Origin: Burkholderiales bacterium
Lineage (GTDB): Bacteria; Pseudomonadota; Gammaproteobacteria; Burkholderiales; Burkholderiaceae_C
Assembly (NCBI GenBank): GCA_016223165.1
Contig: JACRPO010000009.1
Location: forward strand, 124,001-188,000
Direction of reading: 5' to 3'
Length of the DNA stretch: 64,000 nucleotides
Below the pieces are notes generated by a model. The model was given only the letters and a program-made list of their open reading frames with translations, made no database searches and was not told the origin of the DNA. The position numbers and the translations under genes are program-made. Positions within the stretch are counted from its first letter, which is position 1. The number at the start of each line of letters is the position of its first letter. Shown piece after piece: positions 8,797 through 16,978 of the stretch.

Positions 8797-9372
8797 ATGA
8801 GCACGGCACCCGAGAACCGCACGGCGACGAGAACCTACAGCCGCACGGCGCGCGCGCTGCACTGGGCGACCGTGGCGCTCGTTGCCATCCAGGTGCCGGT
8901 CGGGTTCACCATGGCCTATCGCGGCAACACGTTGAAGGTCTGGGACAAGCTGACCGGGGCGCTCTACAACGGCCACAAGGTCGTCGGCGTCACGATCCTG
9001 GTCCTCGTGCTCTGGCGGCTCGCCTACCGGTTCACGCGCGGCGCGCCGCCCGACGAACCGACGCTCGAGCCCTGGCAGAAGCTGGCGAGCCACGCCAACC
9101 ACTGGGGGCTGTACCTGCTGCTGGTGGCCACGCCGGTGGCAGGCTACGTCGGCATCTCGCTGTTCCCGGCGCTCGACATCTTCGGCCTGTTCAAGCTGCC
9201 GGGCATCGTGGCGCCCGACAAGGCCGCCGCCGGCACGGCCTTCGCCGTCCACCTGGCGCTGGCGATCGCGCTCGTCGGGCTGATCGGCATGCACGTGGCC
9301 GCGGCGCTGTTCCACTACTTCGTGCGCAAGGACAACGTGCTCGGCCGCATGCTCCCGCGCCTGCTGCGCTAG
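8797..9372 (+). CDS. Cytochrome b561 family protein
   Basis: 191 aa integral membrane cytochrome with four transmembrane spans (residues about 22-42, 60-80, 103-125 and 150-172). Histidines typical for the two b-type hemes are present: ARALHW (span 1), YNGHKVVG (span 2), LASHANHWGLY (before span 3) and GLIGMHVAAALFHYFV (span 4). The family moves electrons between the quinone pool and periplasmic acceptors. It is the only gene on this strand here; the upstream hairpin/repeat region may hold its promoter. Length is normal. Confidence 0.93.
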   Translation: MSTAPENRTATRTYSRTARALHWATVALVAIQVPVGFTMAYRGNTLKVWDKLTGALYNGHKVVGVTILVLVLWRLAYRFTRGAPPDEPTLEPWQKLASHANHWGLYLLLVATPVAGYVGISLFPALDIFGLFKLPGIVAPDKAAAGTAFAVHLALAIALVGLIGMHVAAALFHYFVRKDNVLGRMLPRLLR

Positions 9373-9384
9373 CTGCCCCACGCA

Positions 9385-9402
9385 GCGGCCGCACTCGGCC
9401 GC
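9385..9402. terminator. Hairpin between convergent genes
   Basis: GCGGCCG-CACT-CGGCCGC forms a perfect 7-bp GC stem with a 4-nt loop between the b561 stop (9372) and the MarR stop (9416). It lacks a T-tract, so a bidirectional terminator role is only suggested by position. Confidence 0.4.
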
Positions 9403-9415
9403 GCTCAGCCCCGAC

Positions 9416-9976
9416 TCAAGCCCCGGCGGCGGCTCCGCGCAGGCGGCCTGGCCGGGCCGGCCGTGGCGCGCCCTCGTCCGCGCGCCCCTCGGCTGCCATC
9501 GCATCGAAGCCCAGGTGGGGCTGCGCCAACATCGCCGCGGCGCGCGTCTCCAGGCGGGTCAGCGCCAGTTGCAGCGTCTGCTGCTGCGCACCCGTCAGGC
9601 ACGCCAGCAGGTTGTCGTTGCGCTGGCGCGCCGCTGCGGCGATCGATGCGTAGGCGCGCTGGCCCTTGGCCGTGAGGCGCAGCAGCAGGCGGCGGCCGTG
9701 GCCGGGGTCGGCCGAGCGGCGCACGTAGCCTCCCTCGATCAGGCGCTCCACCGAGCGGCTGACCCACGCCTTGTCGGTCATCAGCCACTGGCTGATCTGG
9801 TTGGCGCTGATCTCGCCGCCGGCGTGCAGCGCATCGATGACGCGCCACTCCGCCAGCCGCACGCCGAAGCGTCGCGGGTAGTAACGCGACGCCGCCAATG
9901 CCAGCGTGTTCGACAGCACCAGCACGCGATGCGACAAGAGGGCGCTCAGCAGGCGCGGGTCGTCGGAGCGTTGCAT
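9416..9976 (-). CDS. MarR-family transcriptional regulator
   Basis: 186 aa. A dimerisation helix (LLSHRVLVLSNTLALAASRYYPRRFG) is followed by the winged helix-turn-helix: EWRVIDALHAGGEISANQISQW, recognition helix DKAWVSRSVERLIEGGYV, and wing RSADPGHGRRLLLRLTAKG. The C-terminal 35 residues are a low-complexity A/R/G tail. It is divergent from the sulfatase-Bug operon (127-bp gap) that it probably controls. A palindrome in that gap is a candidate binding site. Confidence 0.92.
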   Translation of the reverse strand: MQRSDDPRLLSALLSHRVLVLSNTLALAASRYYPRRFGVRLAEWRVIDALHAGGEISANQISQWLMTDKAWVSRSVERLIEGGYVRRSADPGHGRRLLLRLTAKGQRAYASIAAAARQRNDNLLACLTGAQQQTLQLALTRLETRAAAMLAQPHLGFDAMAAEGRADEGAPRPARPGRLRGAAAGA

Positions 9977-10048
9977 CGCCGGCGATTCTAGGCAGTGCGC
10001 TCGCGCCGCCCGGCGCGAAACGGCGCCCGCAACGAAGCGGCGCCGACG

Positions 10049-10078
10049 TTGACGAAATGGTGTCATGACAACTACTAT
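10049..10078 (+). promoter_or_regulatory. Sigma70-like promoter of the sulfatase-Bug operon with embedded palindrome
   Basis: TTGACG (10049-10054) and TACTAT (10073-10078) are separated by 18 bp. The perfect palindrome TGTCATGACA (10061-10070) sits in the spacer, where a MarR dimer could block RNA polymerase. The start codon follows 25 bp downstream. Confidence 0.5.
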
Positions 10079-10102
10079 CGCGGCCCCACGGAAGGACGGC
10101 CC

Positions 10103-11563
10103 TTGACGCTCGCCCCCAAGAACCTGCTCGTCCTCATGTCCGACGAGCACAACCCGCGGTTGCTCGGCGCCGCCGGCCATCCCCTGGTTCACACGCCGAA
10201 CCTCGACGCGCTGGCCGCGCGCGGCACGCGCTTCACCAGCGCCTACACGACCTCGCCCATCTGCGTGCCCGCGCGCGCCGGCTTTGCCACCGGCCGCTAC
10301 CCGCACGAGATCGGCTACTGGGACAACGCCGATGCCTACGACGGCGCCGTTCCGAGCTGGCATCACCGGCTGCGCGAGCGCGGCCACCGCGTCGACTCGA
10401 TCGGCAAGCTGCACTTCCGCGGCTTGCCGGGCGACGACCACGGCTTCTCGCACGAGGTCCTGCCCATGCACGTGGTCGACGGCGTGGGCGACGTGAAGGG
10501 CCTGGTGCGCGAGAACATCCCGCGCCGCAACGGCTACGACAAGCTCGCCAGGCTGGCCGGCCCCGGCGAGACGCCGTATGCGCGCTACGACCGCGACATC
10601 GCCGCCCAGGCGCAGATCTGGCTGCACGAGCAGGCCCCGCGCGAGCACGGCAAGCCCTGGGCGCTGTTCGTCTCGTTCGTCTGCCCGCACTTTCCGCTCA
10701 CGGCGCCGCCGGAGTTCTACTACCGCTATGCGCACGAGCGCATCGCACTGCCCAAGCAGTACGCGCCGGCCGAGCGCCCAAGCCACCCCTACCTGCGCGA
10801 CTACGACGCCTGCGTCGCCTACGACCTGGGCTTCGGCGGCGATGCGGCCCTCGTGCGCCGCGCCATCGCCGGCTACATGGCGCTGGTGAGCTTCATGGAC
10901 CAGCAGGTCGGCCTGGTGCTGCGCGCGCTCGAGGACGCCGGCCTCGCGCCGCACACCCGCGTCGTCTACACCAGCGACCATGGCGACAACGTCGGCGCAC
11001 GCGGCCTGTGGGGCAAGTCGACGATGTACGAAGAGTCGGCCGGCGTGCCGCTGATCCTGGCCGGCCCCGACATCGCGCTCGGCGCCACCTGCGCGACGCC
11101 GGTGAGCCATGTCGATCTCTTCCCGTTCTTCCTGGAATGCGTCGGCGCGCACGGTGCACCTTATGAAGGCCATGGCGTGTCGCCGCTCGACGTGGCCGCT
11201 GGCGCGCAGCCCGATCGCGCCGTGCTCAGCGAGTACCACGCCATCGGCTCGACGGGCGGCGTGACCCTGCTGCGCCAGGGCCACTGGAAGTACGTGCACT
11301 GCGTGCGGTACCGGCCGCAACTCTTCGATCTGCGGGCCGACCCCGAAGAGCTCACCGATCTCGCCACGCATGCGTCGAGCCGCGGGCAGATCGAGCGGCT
11401 CGACGCACTGTTGCGCCGCTTCTGCGACCCCGCCGAGGTGGACCGGCGCGCGCGTGCCCGGCAGGCCGAGCTGCTGCAGCGTCACGGCGGGCGCGACGCT
11501 GCGCTCGCGCGCGGCGATCTCAGCCACACCCCTGCGCCCGGCCAGCCTGCCGACATCGACTGA
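10103..11563 (+). CDS. Sulfatase (S1 family, formylglycine-dependent)
   Basis: 486 aa hydrolase of sulfate esters. The metal-binding start LLVLMSDEHNPRLLG and the activation motif SPICVPARAGFATGRYP (Cys of CxPxR converted to formylglycine by FGE) are canonical. Further motifs: SIGKLHF, the metal/active-site stretch VVYTSDHGDNVGARGLWGKSTMYEESAGVPLI, and C-terminal LRADPEELTDLA. The start is TTG at 10103, with GAAGGA 6 nt upstream; no earlier in-frame ATG is near. There is no signal peptide, so it probably acts in the cytoplasm. The Bug gene follows after 13 bp. Overall shape is like choline-sulfatase/phosphonate-hydrolase members, but the substrate is unproven. Confidence 0.92.
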   Translation: MTLAPKNLLVLMSDEHNPRLLGAAGHPLVHTPNLDALAARGTRFTSAYTTSPICVPARAGFATGRYPHEIGYWDNADAYDGAVPSWHHRLRERGHRVDSIGKLHFRGLPGDDHGFSHEVLPMHVVDGVGDVKGLVRENIPRRNGYDKLARLAGPGETPYARYDRDIAAQAQIWLHEQAPREHGKPWALFVSFVCPHFPLTAPPEFYYRYAHERIALPKQYAPAERPSHPYLRDYDACVAYDLGFGGDAALVRRAIAGYMALVSFMDQQVGLVLRALEDAGLAPHTRVVYTSDHGDNVGARGLWGKSTMYEESAGVPLILAGPDIALGATCATPVSHVDLFPFFLECVGAHGAPYEGHGVSPLDVAAGAQPDRAVLSEYHAIGSTGGVTLLRQGHWKYVHCVRYRPQLFDLRADPEELTDLATHASSRGQIERLDALLRRFCDPAEVDRRARARQAELLQRHGGRDAALARGDLSHTPAPGQPADID

Positions 11564-11576
11564 GGAACCACCCGCC

Positions 11577-12566
11577 ATGACACCCGCGCGCCGCCTGTTC
11601 CTGCTCTCGTTGATGTTCACGATGCTGCTCGCGATGGCGGCGGCCAGCCGGCACGCCGCGGCACAGGCCTTTCCGGCGCGGCCGGTCCGCCTCATCGTGG
11701 CCGACGCGGCGGGCGGCGCGCCCGACCAGCTGGCGCGCATCGTGGCGCAGAAGATGTCCGAGGGCCTGGGGCAGCAGGTCATCGTGGACAACAAGCCGGG
11801 CGCCGGCGGCGCCCTCGGCGCCGAAATGGCCGCGCGCGCGCCGGCCGATGGCCACACCCTGCTGATGACCACCACCGCGATCTACGCCATCCTGCCGAAC
11901 CTGAAGAAGAACCTGCCCTTCGATCCGGTGCGCGACTTCGCTTCGTTGTCGCGCATCGCCACCGCGTCGAACGTGCTGGTGGTCAACCAGGCGCTGCCCG
12001 CGGCGTCGGTGGGCGAGCTGGTGCAGCTGGCCCGCAGCAGGCCCGGGGTGCTGAACTACGCCTCGGCGGGCATCGGCACGCCGGCGCATCTGGCCGGCGA
12101 GATGCTCAACCAGCTGGCGGGCGTCAAGCTGACGCACATTCCGTACAAGGGCGCAGCGCCGGCGCTGCTCGACGTGATCGCCGGCAACGCGCAACTCATC
12201 ATCACCTCGCCGATCGCCGCCGCAGCGCACCTCGGCGAAGGCCGCGTGCGCGCGCTGGCCACCACCGGCACCGAGCGCAATCCGAGCCTGCCGCAGCTGC
12301 CCACCGTGGCCGACGCCGTGCCGGGCTACGAGATCACGCAGTCGTGGGGCATCGTCGCGCCCGCCGGTACGCCGGCGCCGCTGCTCAAGGTGCTGACCGA
12401 CGAGGTGGTTCGGGTGATGAGTTCACCCGACGTGCGGGAACGCATCGCCAAGACCGGTGCCGTGCCCGGCACCGACGCCGGCAGCGCGTTCGACGCCTTC
12501 ATGGCGCGCGAACGGAAACGGCTCGGCGAGGTGGTCGCCCGCTCGGGCATCGTGCTCGCCGAGTAG
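11577..12566 (+). CDS. Bug-family (TctC-like) solute-binding protein, operonic with sulfatase
   Basis: 329 aa with a Sec signal peptide (cleavage near SRHAAAQA). Family blocks: FPARPVRLIVADAAGGAPDQ, GLGQQVIVDNKPGAGGALG, GKLNYASAGIGTP-like segment (here VLNYASAGIGTPAHLAGE), THIPYKGAAPALLDVIAG. It starts 13 bp after the sulfatase stop, so both are one transcript. A binding protein next to a sulfatase suggests it captures the sulfated substrate or a related acid. A strong hairpin follows the stop. Confidence 0.93.
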   Translation: MTPARRLFLLSLMFTMLLAMAAASRHAAAQAFPARPVRLIVADAAGGAPDQLARIVAQKMSEGLGQQVIVDNKPGAGGALGAEMAARAPADGHTLLMTTTAIYAILPNLKKNLPFDPVRDFASLSRIATASNVLVVNQALPAASVGELVQLARSRPGVLNYASAGIGTPAHLAGEMLNQLAGVKLTHIPYKGAAPALLDVIAGNAQLIITSPIAAAAHLGEGRVRALATTGTERNPSLPQLPTVADAVPGYEITQSWGIVAPAGTPAPLLKVLTDEVVRVMSSPDVRERIAKTGAVPGTDAGSAFDAFMARERKRLGEVVARSGIVLAE

Positions 12567-12575
12567 CCGCCCGCG

Positions 12576-12600
12576 GCATCGCGCCCTCGAGGGGCGATGC
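12576..12600 (+). terminator. Hairpin after the sulfatase-Bug operon
   Basis: GCATCGC pairs with GCGATGC, enclosing the self-complementary CCCTCGAGGG with one bulged G. It begins 10 bp after the Bug stop. There is no T-run, so it is a candidate terminator or 3'-end stabiliser only. The rest of the 150-bp gap holds an inverted repeat CTCCCGC/GCGGGAG (12676-12682/12704-12710) whose right arm contains the ribosome site of the next gene. Confidence 0.4.
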
Positions 12601-12716
12601 GTCTGCCTGCACGTGCCCCTGCCCGGCACCCCGGCGCAAACGCAGCCCCGGGTTCGTGAGGATCCGTTCGACGATCTCCCGCTCCAGAATCGCGGCATCC
12701 ATCGCGGGAGTTCATC

Positions 12717-14015
12717 TTGGAGCGGGAAGCAGGTTCTGCGGGCAAGGGCTCTTCGGCGAACACCGGTCCGGGCGCTCGGCACGATGCGCCGGCGGCGGCG
12801 GGGCCTTCGCCGCCGCCGGACCAGACGGTGTTGCTGAGCGACCTCGGCCGCGCAGCCGTCTCCGCAAGTGCGGAGGCGGCGGAGACCGTCGTGTTGCCGC
12901 GCGCGGCGCACTCGGGCGGCGGTGCCACCGGCGAAGCAGCTCCGCAGCCGGCCTCATCCACTACCGCGGCCGGGCTCGAACCCAGTGCGAGCAGTGCGAG
13001 CAGTGCGGGCCGTGCGGGCCTGGGCACCGGGGTCCGCCTGCTCGCGCTGGCCGTGGCCATGGCGGGCCTGCTCGGCCTGCTGGCCACGGCGGTGGCCCCG
13101 CGGTTTTCGGGGCGCGGCGCGCAGCAGCTCGCGGTGCACGAAGCGATGACGCAGGCGCAGCGCCTGGCCAGGTCGGTGTCGCAGGCGGTGCTGGGCAACG
13201 CCGCGGCGTTCCCGGAAGTGCGCGAGAGCGTCGAGGTGCTGGCGCGCAACCTGCGCGCGCTGAAGGCGGGCCAGGGCGCGGTGCCCGGGGTGCCGGCCCT
13301 GGCCGGTGGCCTGCAGCCGCTGCTCGCGTCGGTGCTGCCGCTCGTCGAGCGCGCCGAGAAGAGCGCGGCCGTCGTGCTGACGCAGGAGAAAGCGCTGCCC
13401 CGGCTCGCCGAGGCGCTGCGCGCCGTCAGCCGGCAAAGCGCCGACCTGCTGGAGGTGGCCGAGACGCTGTCGTCGCTGCAGCTGCAGCAGGGCGCCTCGG
13501 CCGCCGAGGTCTACGCGGTCGGCCAGCTCGTCATGCTGACGCAACGCATCGGCAAGAGCGCCAACGAGTTGCTCACCGCCGAGGGCGTCAGCGGCGAGGC
13601 GGTGCCGCTGCTCGGCAAGGACCTCAACACCTTCAAGGAGATCGCGCAGGGCGTCGCCAACGGCAACCCCGAGCTGCGCCTGCCCGGCACGCGCGACGCA
13701 CAGGCGCGCGCGCTGCTGCAGCAGCTGCTCGCGCAGTACGAGCAGTTGCGCCGCGACGCCGGCGTCGTCCTCGGCAACCTGCAAGGGCTGCTGGCGGCGC
13801 GAGAGGCCGAGGACAGTGTCGTCAAGGACAGCGAGCCGCTGCGACGCGGCCTCGACGAAGTGGCCGCGCGCCTGCGCGCCGGCGAGTCCGGCCCCTGGTG
13901 GTCGCTGCTGTTGGGCCTCGTCGTCGCCGTCGCCGTCATGGCGCTGGCGATGCCGTTCCCGGGCCGGGGGGAGATCGGGCGCATGTGGTCGCGCAGCCGC
14001 TCGTCGCCCCCATGA
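12717..14015 (+). CDS. Membrane protein with PilJ-type sensor domain, no signalling domain
   Basis: 432 aa. Residues 1-95 are a low-complexity, probably cytoplasmic region with two TVLLSDLG/ETVVLPR-like stretches. A transmembrane span covers about 103-123 (VRLLALAVAMAGLLGLLATAV). Residues 135-380 form an alpha-helical periplasmic domain of PilJ type, marked by VYAVGQLVMLTQRIGKSANELL. A second span (about 394-413) ends the protein. PilJ and relatives continue with HAMP and methyl-accepting domains, but none follows here. The start is TTG at 12717 with GGGAG 6 nt upstream; no ATG precedes the first span. A 9-bp repeat lies in the linker. Confidence 0.72.
   Translation: MEREAGSAGKGSSANTGPGARHDAPAAAGPSPPPDQTVLLSDLGRAAVSASAEAAETVVLPRAAHSGGGATGEAAPQPASSTTAAGLEPSASSASSAGRAGLGTGVRLLALAVAMAGLLGLLATAVAPRFSGRGAQQLAVHEAMTQAQRLARSVSQAVLGNAAAFPEVRESVEVLARNLRALKAGQGAVPGVPALAGGLQPLLASVLPLVERAEKSAAVVLTQEKALPRLAEALRAVSRQSADLLEVAETLSSLQLQQGASAAEVYAVGQLVMLTQRIGKSANELLTAEGVSGEAVPLLGKDLNTFKEIAQGVANGNPELRLPGTRDAQARALLQQLLAQYEQLRRDAGVVLGNLQGLLAAREAEDSVVKDSEPLRRGLDEVAARLRAGESGPWWSLLLGLVVAVAVMALAMPFPGRGEIGRMWSRSRSSPP
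12984..13019 (+). repeat. 9-bp tandem repeat in the PilJ-like gene
   Basis: Units AGTGCGAGC x2, AGTGCGGGC, CGTGCGGGC code for SAS SAS SAG RAG in the cytoplasmic linker just before the first membrane span. Confidence 0.85.
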
Positions 14016-14088
14016 CCCGCGCCGCTCACGCGAAGGCCAGGTGTCGAAAAGGCGACGGCGGCGCAGCAGCAGTCGGAGGGCGCCGCGG

Positions 14089-16671
14089 CTACGGGGCGCC
14101 GATCGGCACGAACGCGATCAGCGGGTCGTCGGTGAGCGTCACGACCACCAGGCCGTCGGGCAGCACGACGAGCTGCGCAGCCTTCAGCGCCTTGGCGTAG
14201 CCGGCCACCTTGTAGCCCTGCAGCAGGGCGCCGGCCGGGGTGTAGAGCCAGAAGTCGTAGGTGGCATACCAACCCGAGATGCCGCAGATGGGGCGGCCGT
14301 CGCTGGTGACCTCCACGTTGTTGGGGTAGGCGTCGCCGCCCGGCAGCGCGCCGATGAAACTGCCGGTGGCGCCGTCGGCCACGCCGCACTTGTAGCCGCC
14401 GTCGGTGCCGCCCCCCGAGGCGCCGTAGATGCGGCTGCCGTCGCGCGAGACGGCGATGTCCTGCGGGTTGCCGCCGGAACGCACGTCGACGAAGCTCATC
14501 AATGTGGCGAACATCGTGCCGCCCGCCATCGCCGAGTAGTCGAGCGCGTGCCGCGAGCCACCCAGGTTGAAGGCGCGCAGGCCGTCGGCCGTGGCCGCGA
14601 TGACCGCGCCCATCGGCCCCGTGCCCTCGCCCAGCACGCGGCGACCATCGACGTAGGCCGTGCCATCGCCCACCAGGACGACGTCGACGCCGTTGGGGCG
14701 CGCGACCTGCAGGCCGCTGAACGAGTTGACCGCGAAGTCCAGCGGCCAGGCACCCGTGCGCGTCTGCGTCGCCAGGTCCACCACGGCGAGCGTGCGCGTG
14801 GCCGTGTCCAGCGCGTACAGCAGGCTGCCGTCGGGCGAGACGGCCATCTGGCCGAGCGCGGAGCCGACATTGGCGATGGTCGCGATCTTCTGGGCCGAGT
14901 AGCCGTGATAGACGTCGATCGAGGTGCCGCCGTCGTGGGCGTAGACGTAGGGCCGGATCGCATCGGCCACCAGCCAGCCGTAGCTGATGCCGAGCTTGGC
15001 GGTGGCGCCGAGGCCGGCGTCGTTCTTCCACAGCGCCACGCGCACCTGCGCGGGCTGCACCCCCGGGGTGGCCGTGCTCACGGTCACGGTCGCGGTGTTG
15101 AGCGAGCCGTTGGCCAGGGCGGCGGGGTCCGCGCTGAGCGTCAACGTCGAAGCACCTCCCGTGCTGCCGCTGGCGGTGACGCTCAGCCACGGCGCGCTCG
15201 AGCTGGCCGTCCAGGCCAGCGTGCCGCCGAAGTTGTCGCGAATGGTCAGCGTGCGCGTCAGCGCCGCGCCGGTGGGCGTGGCCGCCAGGCCGACGCCCCA
15301 CTGCGAAGGCAGCAGGCGGCGCTGGTCGAGGTTCAGGTTCACCGTCAGCGGCAGCGCCACGGTGTCGCCGTTGACGCGCGCCGTCATCGTCACCGTGGCG
15401 CTCGTCGAGCCCGGCGTGGCCGCGGCGAGCTGCGGTGCGAATGACAGCGATGCGCCCGACTGCGCCACGGCCCCCGTGCCGGTCGAGCTGCCGAGCCAGG
15501 CCGGCAGCGCCGACAGCGTGAACGGCCAGGCATTGGCGCCGGTGTTCAGGCTCACCGAGGCCTGCACGGGGCCGGTGTCGCGGCCCTTGGGGCCACCCAG
15601 CGTCAGCGTCGGCGTGGGCGTCGACAGCGTCGCCGGCGAAAGCGCGAGCTGCGTCGTCACGTTGCGGCTGGGCACGCCGGCGGAAGCCAGCACGAGGTCG
15701 GCCTGGTGGTTGCCGCTGGCGAGGAGGCCCCGCGCGGGATCGGGCTGCAGCGAGATGGTCGACGGCGTGGTGCCGCTCGTGGGCGTGGCCAGCAGCCAGT
15801 CGGCCGTGGTCGACGCGCTCCAGGCGCTCGGCACGCCGTTGTCGAGCGCAAAGCCGAGCGGCTGCGCGGCGATCGGCGCGCCATTGATCGCGCTGAAGCT
15901 CGGCACGCCGGAGGTCAGCACGAACTGCGTGGCCAACACGTCGAGGCTGACGGCAACGCGCACCGTCTGGCCGTCGCTGGAGCGCACCACGACCTCGCCC
16001 TCGTGGCGCCCCTCGGCGAGCGCGGGCGTGTCCAGGCCGATGCTGAACGGGCCCGGGCCGCTGCCGCTGCCCGGCGTGACGCGGATCCACGCGGCCGAAG
16101 GCGTGGCCGTCCAGGCCGTGGTCGTCGACGCGCCGACCTGCACCACCGCCGTGGTGGCGAGCGCGCCGCCACGATGCACGGTGAACGAGGTGCTCGCCTG
16201 CGGCACCGCCGTCAACGGTGCCGGCGTCACGGTCAGGTCGTAGGGCAGCGGTACGGGCGAGCCGGCCACCTGCGAGGCACAGGCGATGTCGTTGCACAGC
16301 CTGACGCTGAACTCGCCCGCATGCCGGCCGACGGCTAGCGTCGGCTGCGTGTGCAGGGTGGCAGAGACAGTGCGGCTGTCCACGGCCGCCAGTTCGATCG
16401 ACGGCAGCAGCACGCCCGCTGAGTCGATGACGAAAACGTAGACCTGGCGCGAGAACAGCGCGGCATCGGTCGCGGTCGCGCGCACGGTCAACGTGGCTGA
16501 AGTGCCGGCCTGGACGTTGGCGACCAGGCCGCCCGGCGCGAAGGTCACGGCCGGCGTCGCCGCGCCGCCGCCTTCGCCGCCACCTCCACCACCGCCGCAA
16601 GCGGCCAACAGCAGCGCCAAACCGGCGCCAGCGGCCAGGCGCCGCCGGCGCGCCGCGAACCCTCCGAACAT
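14089..16671 (-). CDS. Large lipoprotein with BACON-type repeats and C-terminal propeller-like region
   Basis: 860 aa. The signal ends in a lipobox (GAGLALLLAAC followed by a glycine run), so it is exported and lipid-anchored. Residues about 50-560 contain repeated 90-100-residue beta-sandwich units with the BACON-like pattern 'W..W/WL.VT..SG....I.L..D...L..G...A.V.V' (for example AAWIRVTPGSGSGPGPFSIG and APWLSVTASGSTGGASTLTL). The last 280 residues have YVTN/propeller-like strands (GQMAVSPDGSLLYALDTATRTLAVVDLA; DIAVSRDGSRIYGASGG). The ATG at 16671 has GGGAGG 5 nt before it. It likely binds extracellular carbohydrate or protein surfaces; this is inferred from the BACON fold only. Confidence 0.75.
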   Translation of the reverse strand: MFGGFAARRRRLAAGAGLALLLAACGGGGGGGEGGGAATPAVTFAPGGLVANVQAGTSATLTVRATATDAALFSRQVYVFVIDSAGVLLPSIELAAVDSRTVSATLHTQPTLAVGRHAGEFSVRLCNDIACASQVAGSPVPLPYDLTVTPAPLTAVPQASTSFTVHRGGALATTAVVQVGASTTTAWTATPSAAWIRVTPGSGSGPGPFSIGLDTPALAEGRHEGEVVVRSSDGQTVRVAVSLDVLATQFVLTSGVPSFSAINGAPIAAQPLGFALDNGVPSAWSASTTADWLLATPTSGTTPSTISLQPDPARGLLASGNHQADLVLASAGVPSRNVTTQLALSPATLSTPTPTLTLGGPKGRDTGPVQASVSLNTGANAWPFTLSALPAWLGSSTGTGAVAQSGASLSFAPQLAAATPGSTSATVTMTARVNGDTVALPLTVNLNLDQRRLLPSQWGVGLAATPTGAALTRTLTIRDNFGGTLAWTASSSAPWLSVTASGSTGGASTLTLSADPAALANGSLNTATVTVSTATPGVQPAQVRVALWKNDAGLGATAKLGISYGWLVADAIRPYVYAHDGGTSIDVYHGYSAQKIATIANVGSALGQMAVSPDGSLLYALDTATRTLAVVDLATQTRTGAWPLDFAVNSFSGLQVARPNGVDVVLVGDGTAYVDGRRVLGEGTGPMGAVIAATADGLRAFNLGGSRHALDYSAMAGGTMFATLMSFVDVRSGGNPQDIAVSRDGSRIYGASGGGTDGGYKCGVADGATGSFIGALPGGDAYPNNVEVTSDGRPICGISGWYATYDFWLYTPAGALLQGYKVAGYAKALKAAQLVVLPDGLVVVTLTDDPLIAFVPIGAP

Positions 16672-16818
16672 CGATGCCTCCCTCGTTGCCCGACCGGCCC
16701 AGGGCGCCGGCGGAGCGGGAATTCTTCCATCGGCTCGCGACCGCTTTCGCCCTCGCACCACCCGCGATCCGGGGGCGCCGTGGCCCTTCAGGTGGGCGGT
16801 GCAGGCGGACCGTGGGAG

Positions 16819-16853
16819 CAGACGCGAGAAGCAGACGCGAGAAACAGACGCGC
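16819..16853. repeat. 13-bp tandem repeat in a divergent gap
   Basis: CAGACGCGAGAA(G/A) occurs twice plus a partial third copy in the 307-bp gap between the BACON lipoprotein and the FHA-transglycosylase gene. The same gap ends with CTAGAATCG (TAGAAT at 16943-16948), a plausible -10 for the FHA gene. Nothing else is seen in 16672-16978. Confidence 0.75.
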
Positions 16854-16978
16854 CAGCGCTCGAGCGCCAAGCGCAGCGCTCAGCCGCGTGCCCCTGTGCG
16901 GATGCACGCATGCACTCGGCAGCTGGGCAAGAACGCGGCCCCTAGAATCGCCGCCCCGACCCCGCACACGGAGCAACG

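Noticed and set aside
13511..16870. 1119-codon minus-strand frame over the BACON lipoprotein and PilJ-like gene
   Set aside because: It is an off-frame reading of the lipoprotein gene and runs antisense through the PilJ gene; the other frame has a signal peptide and clear repeats.
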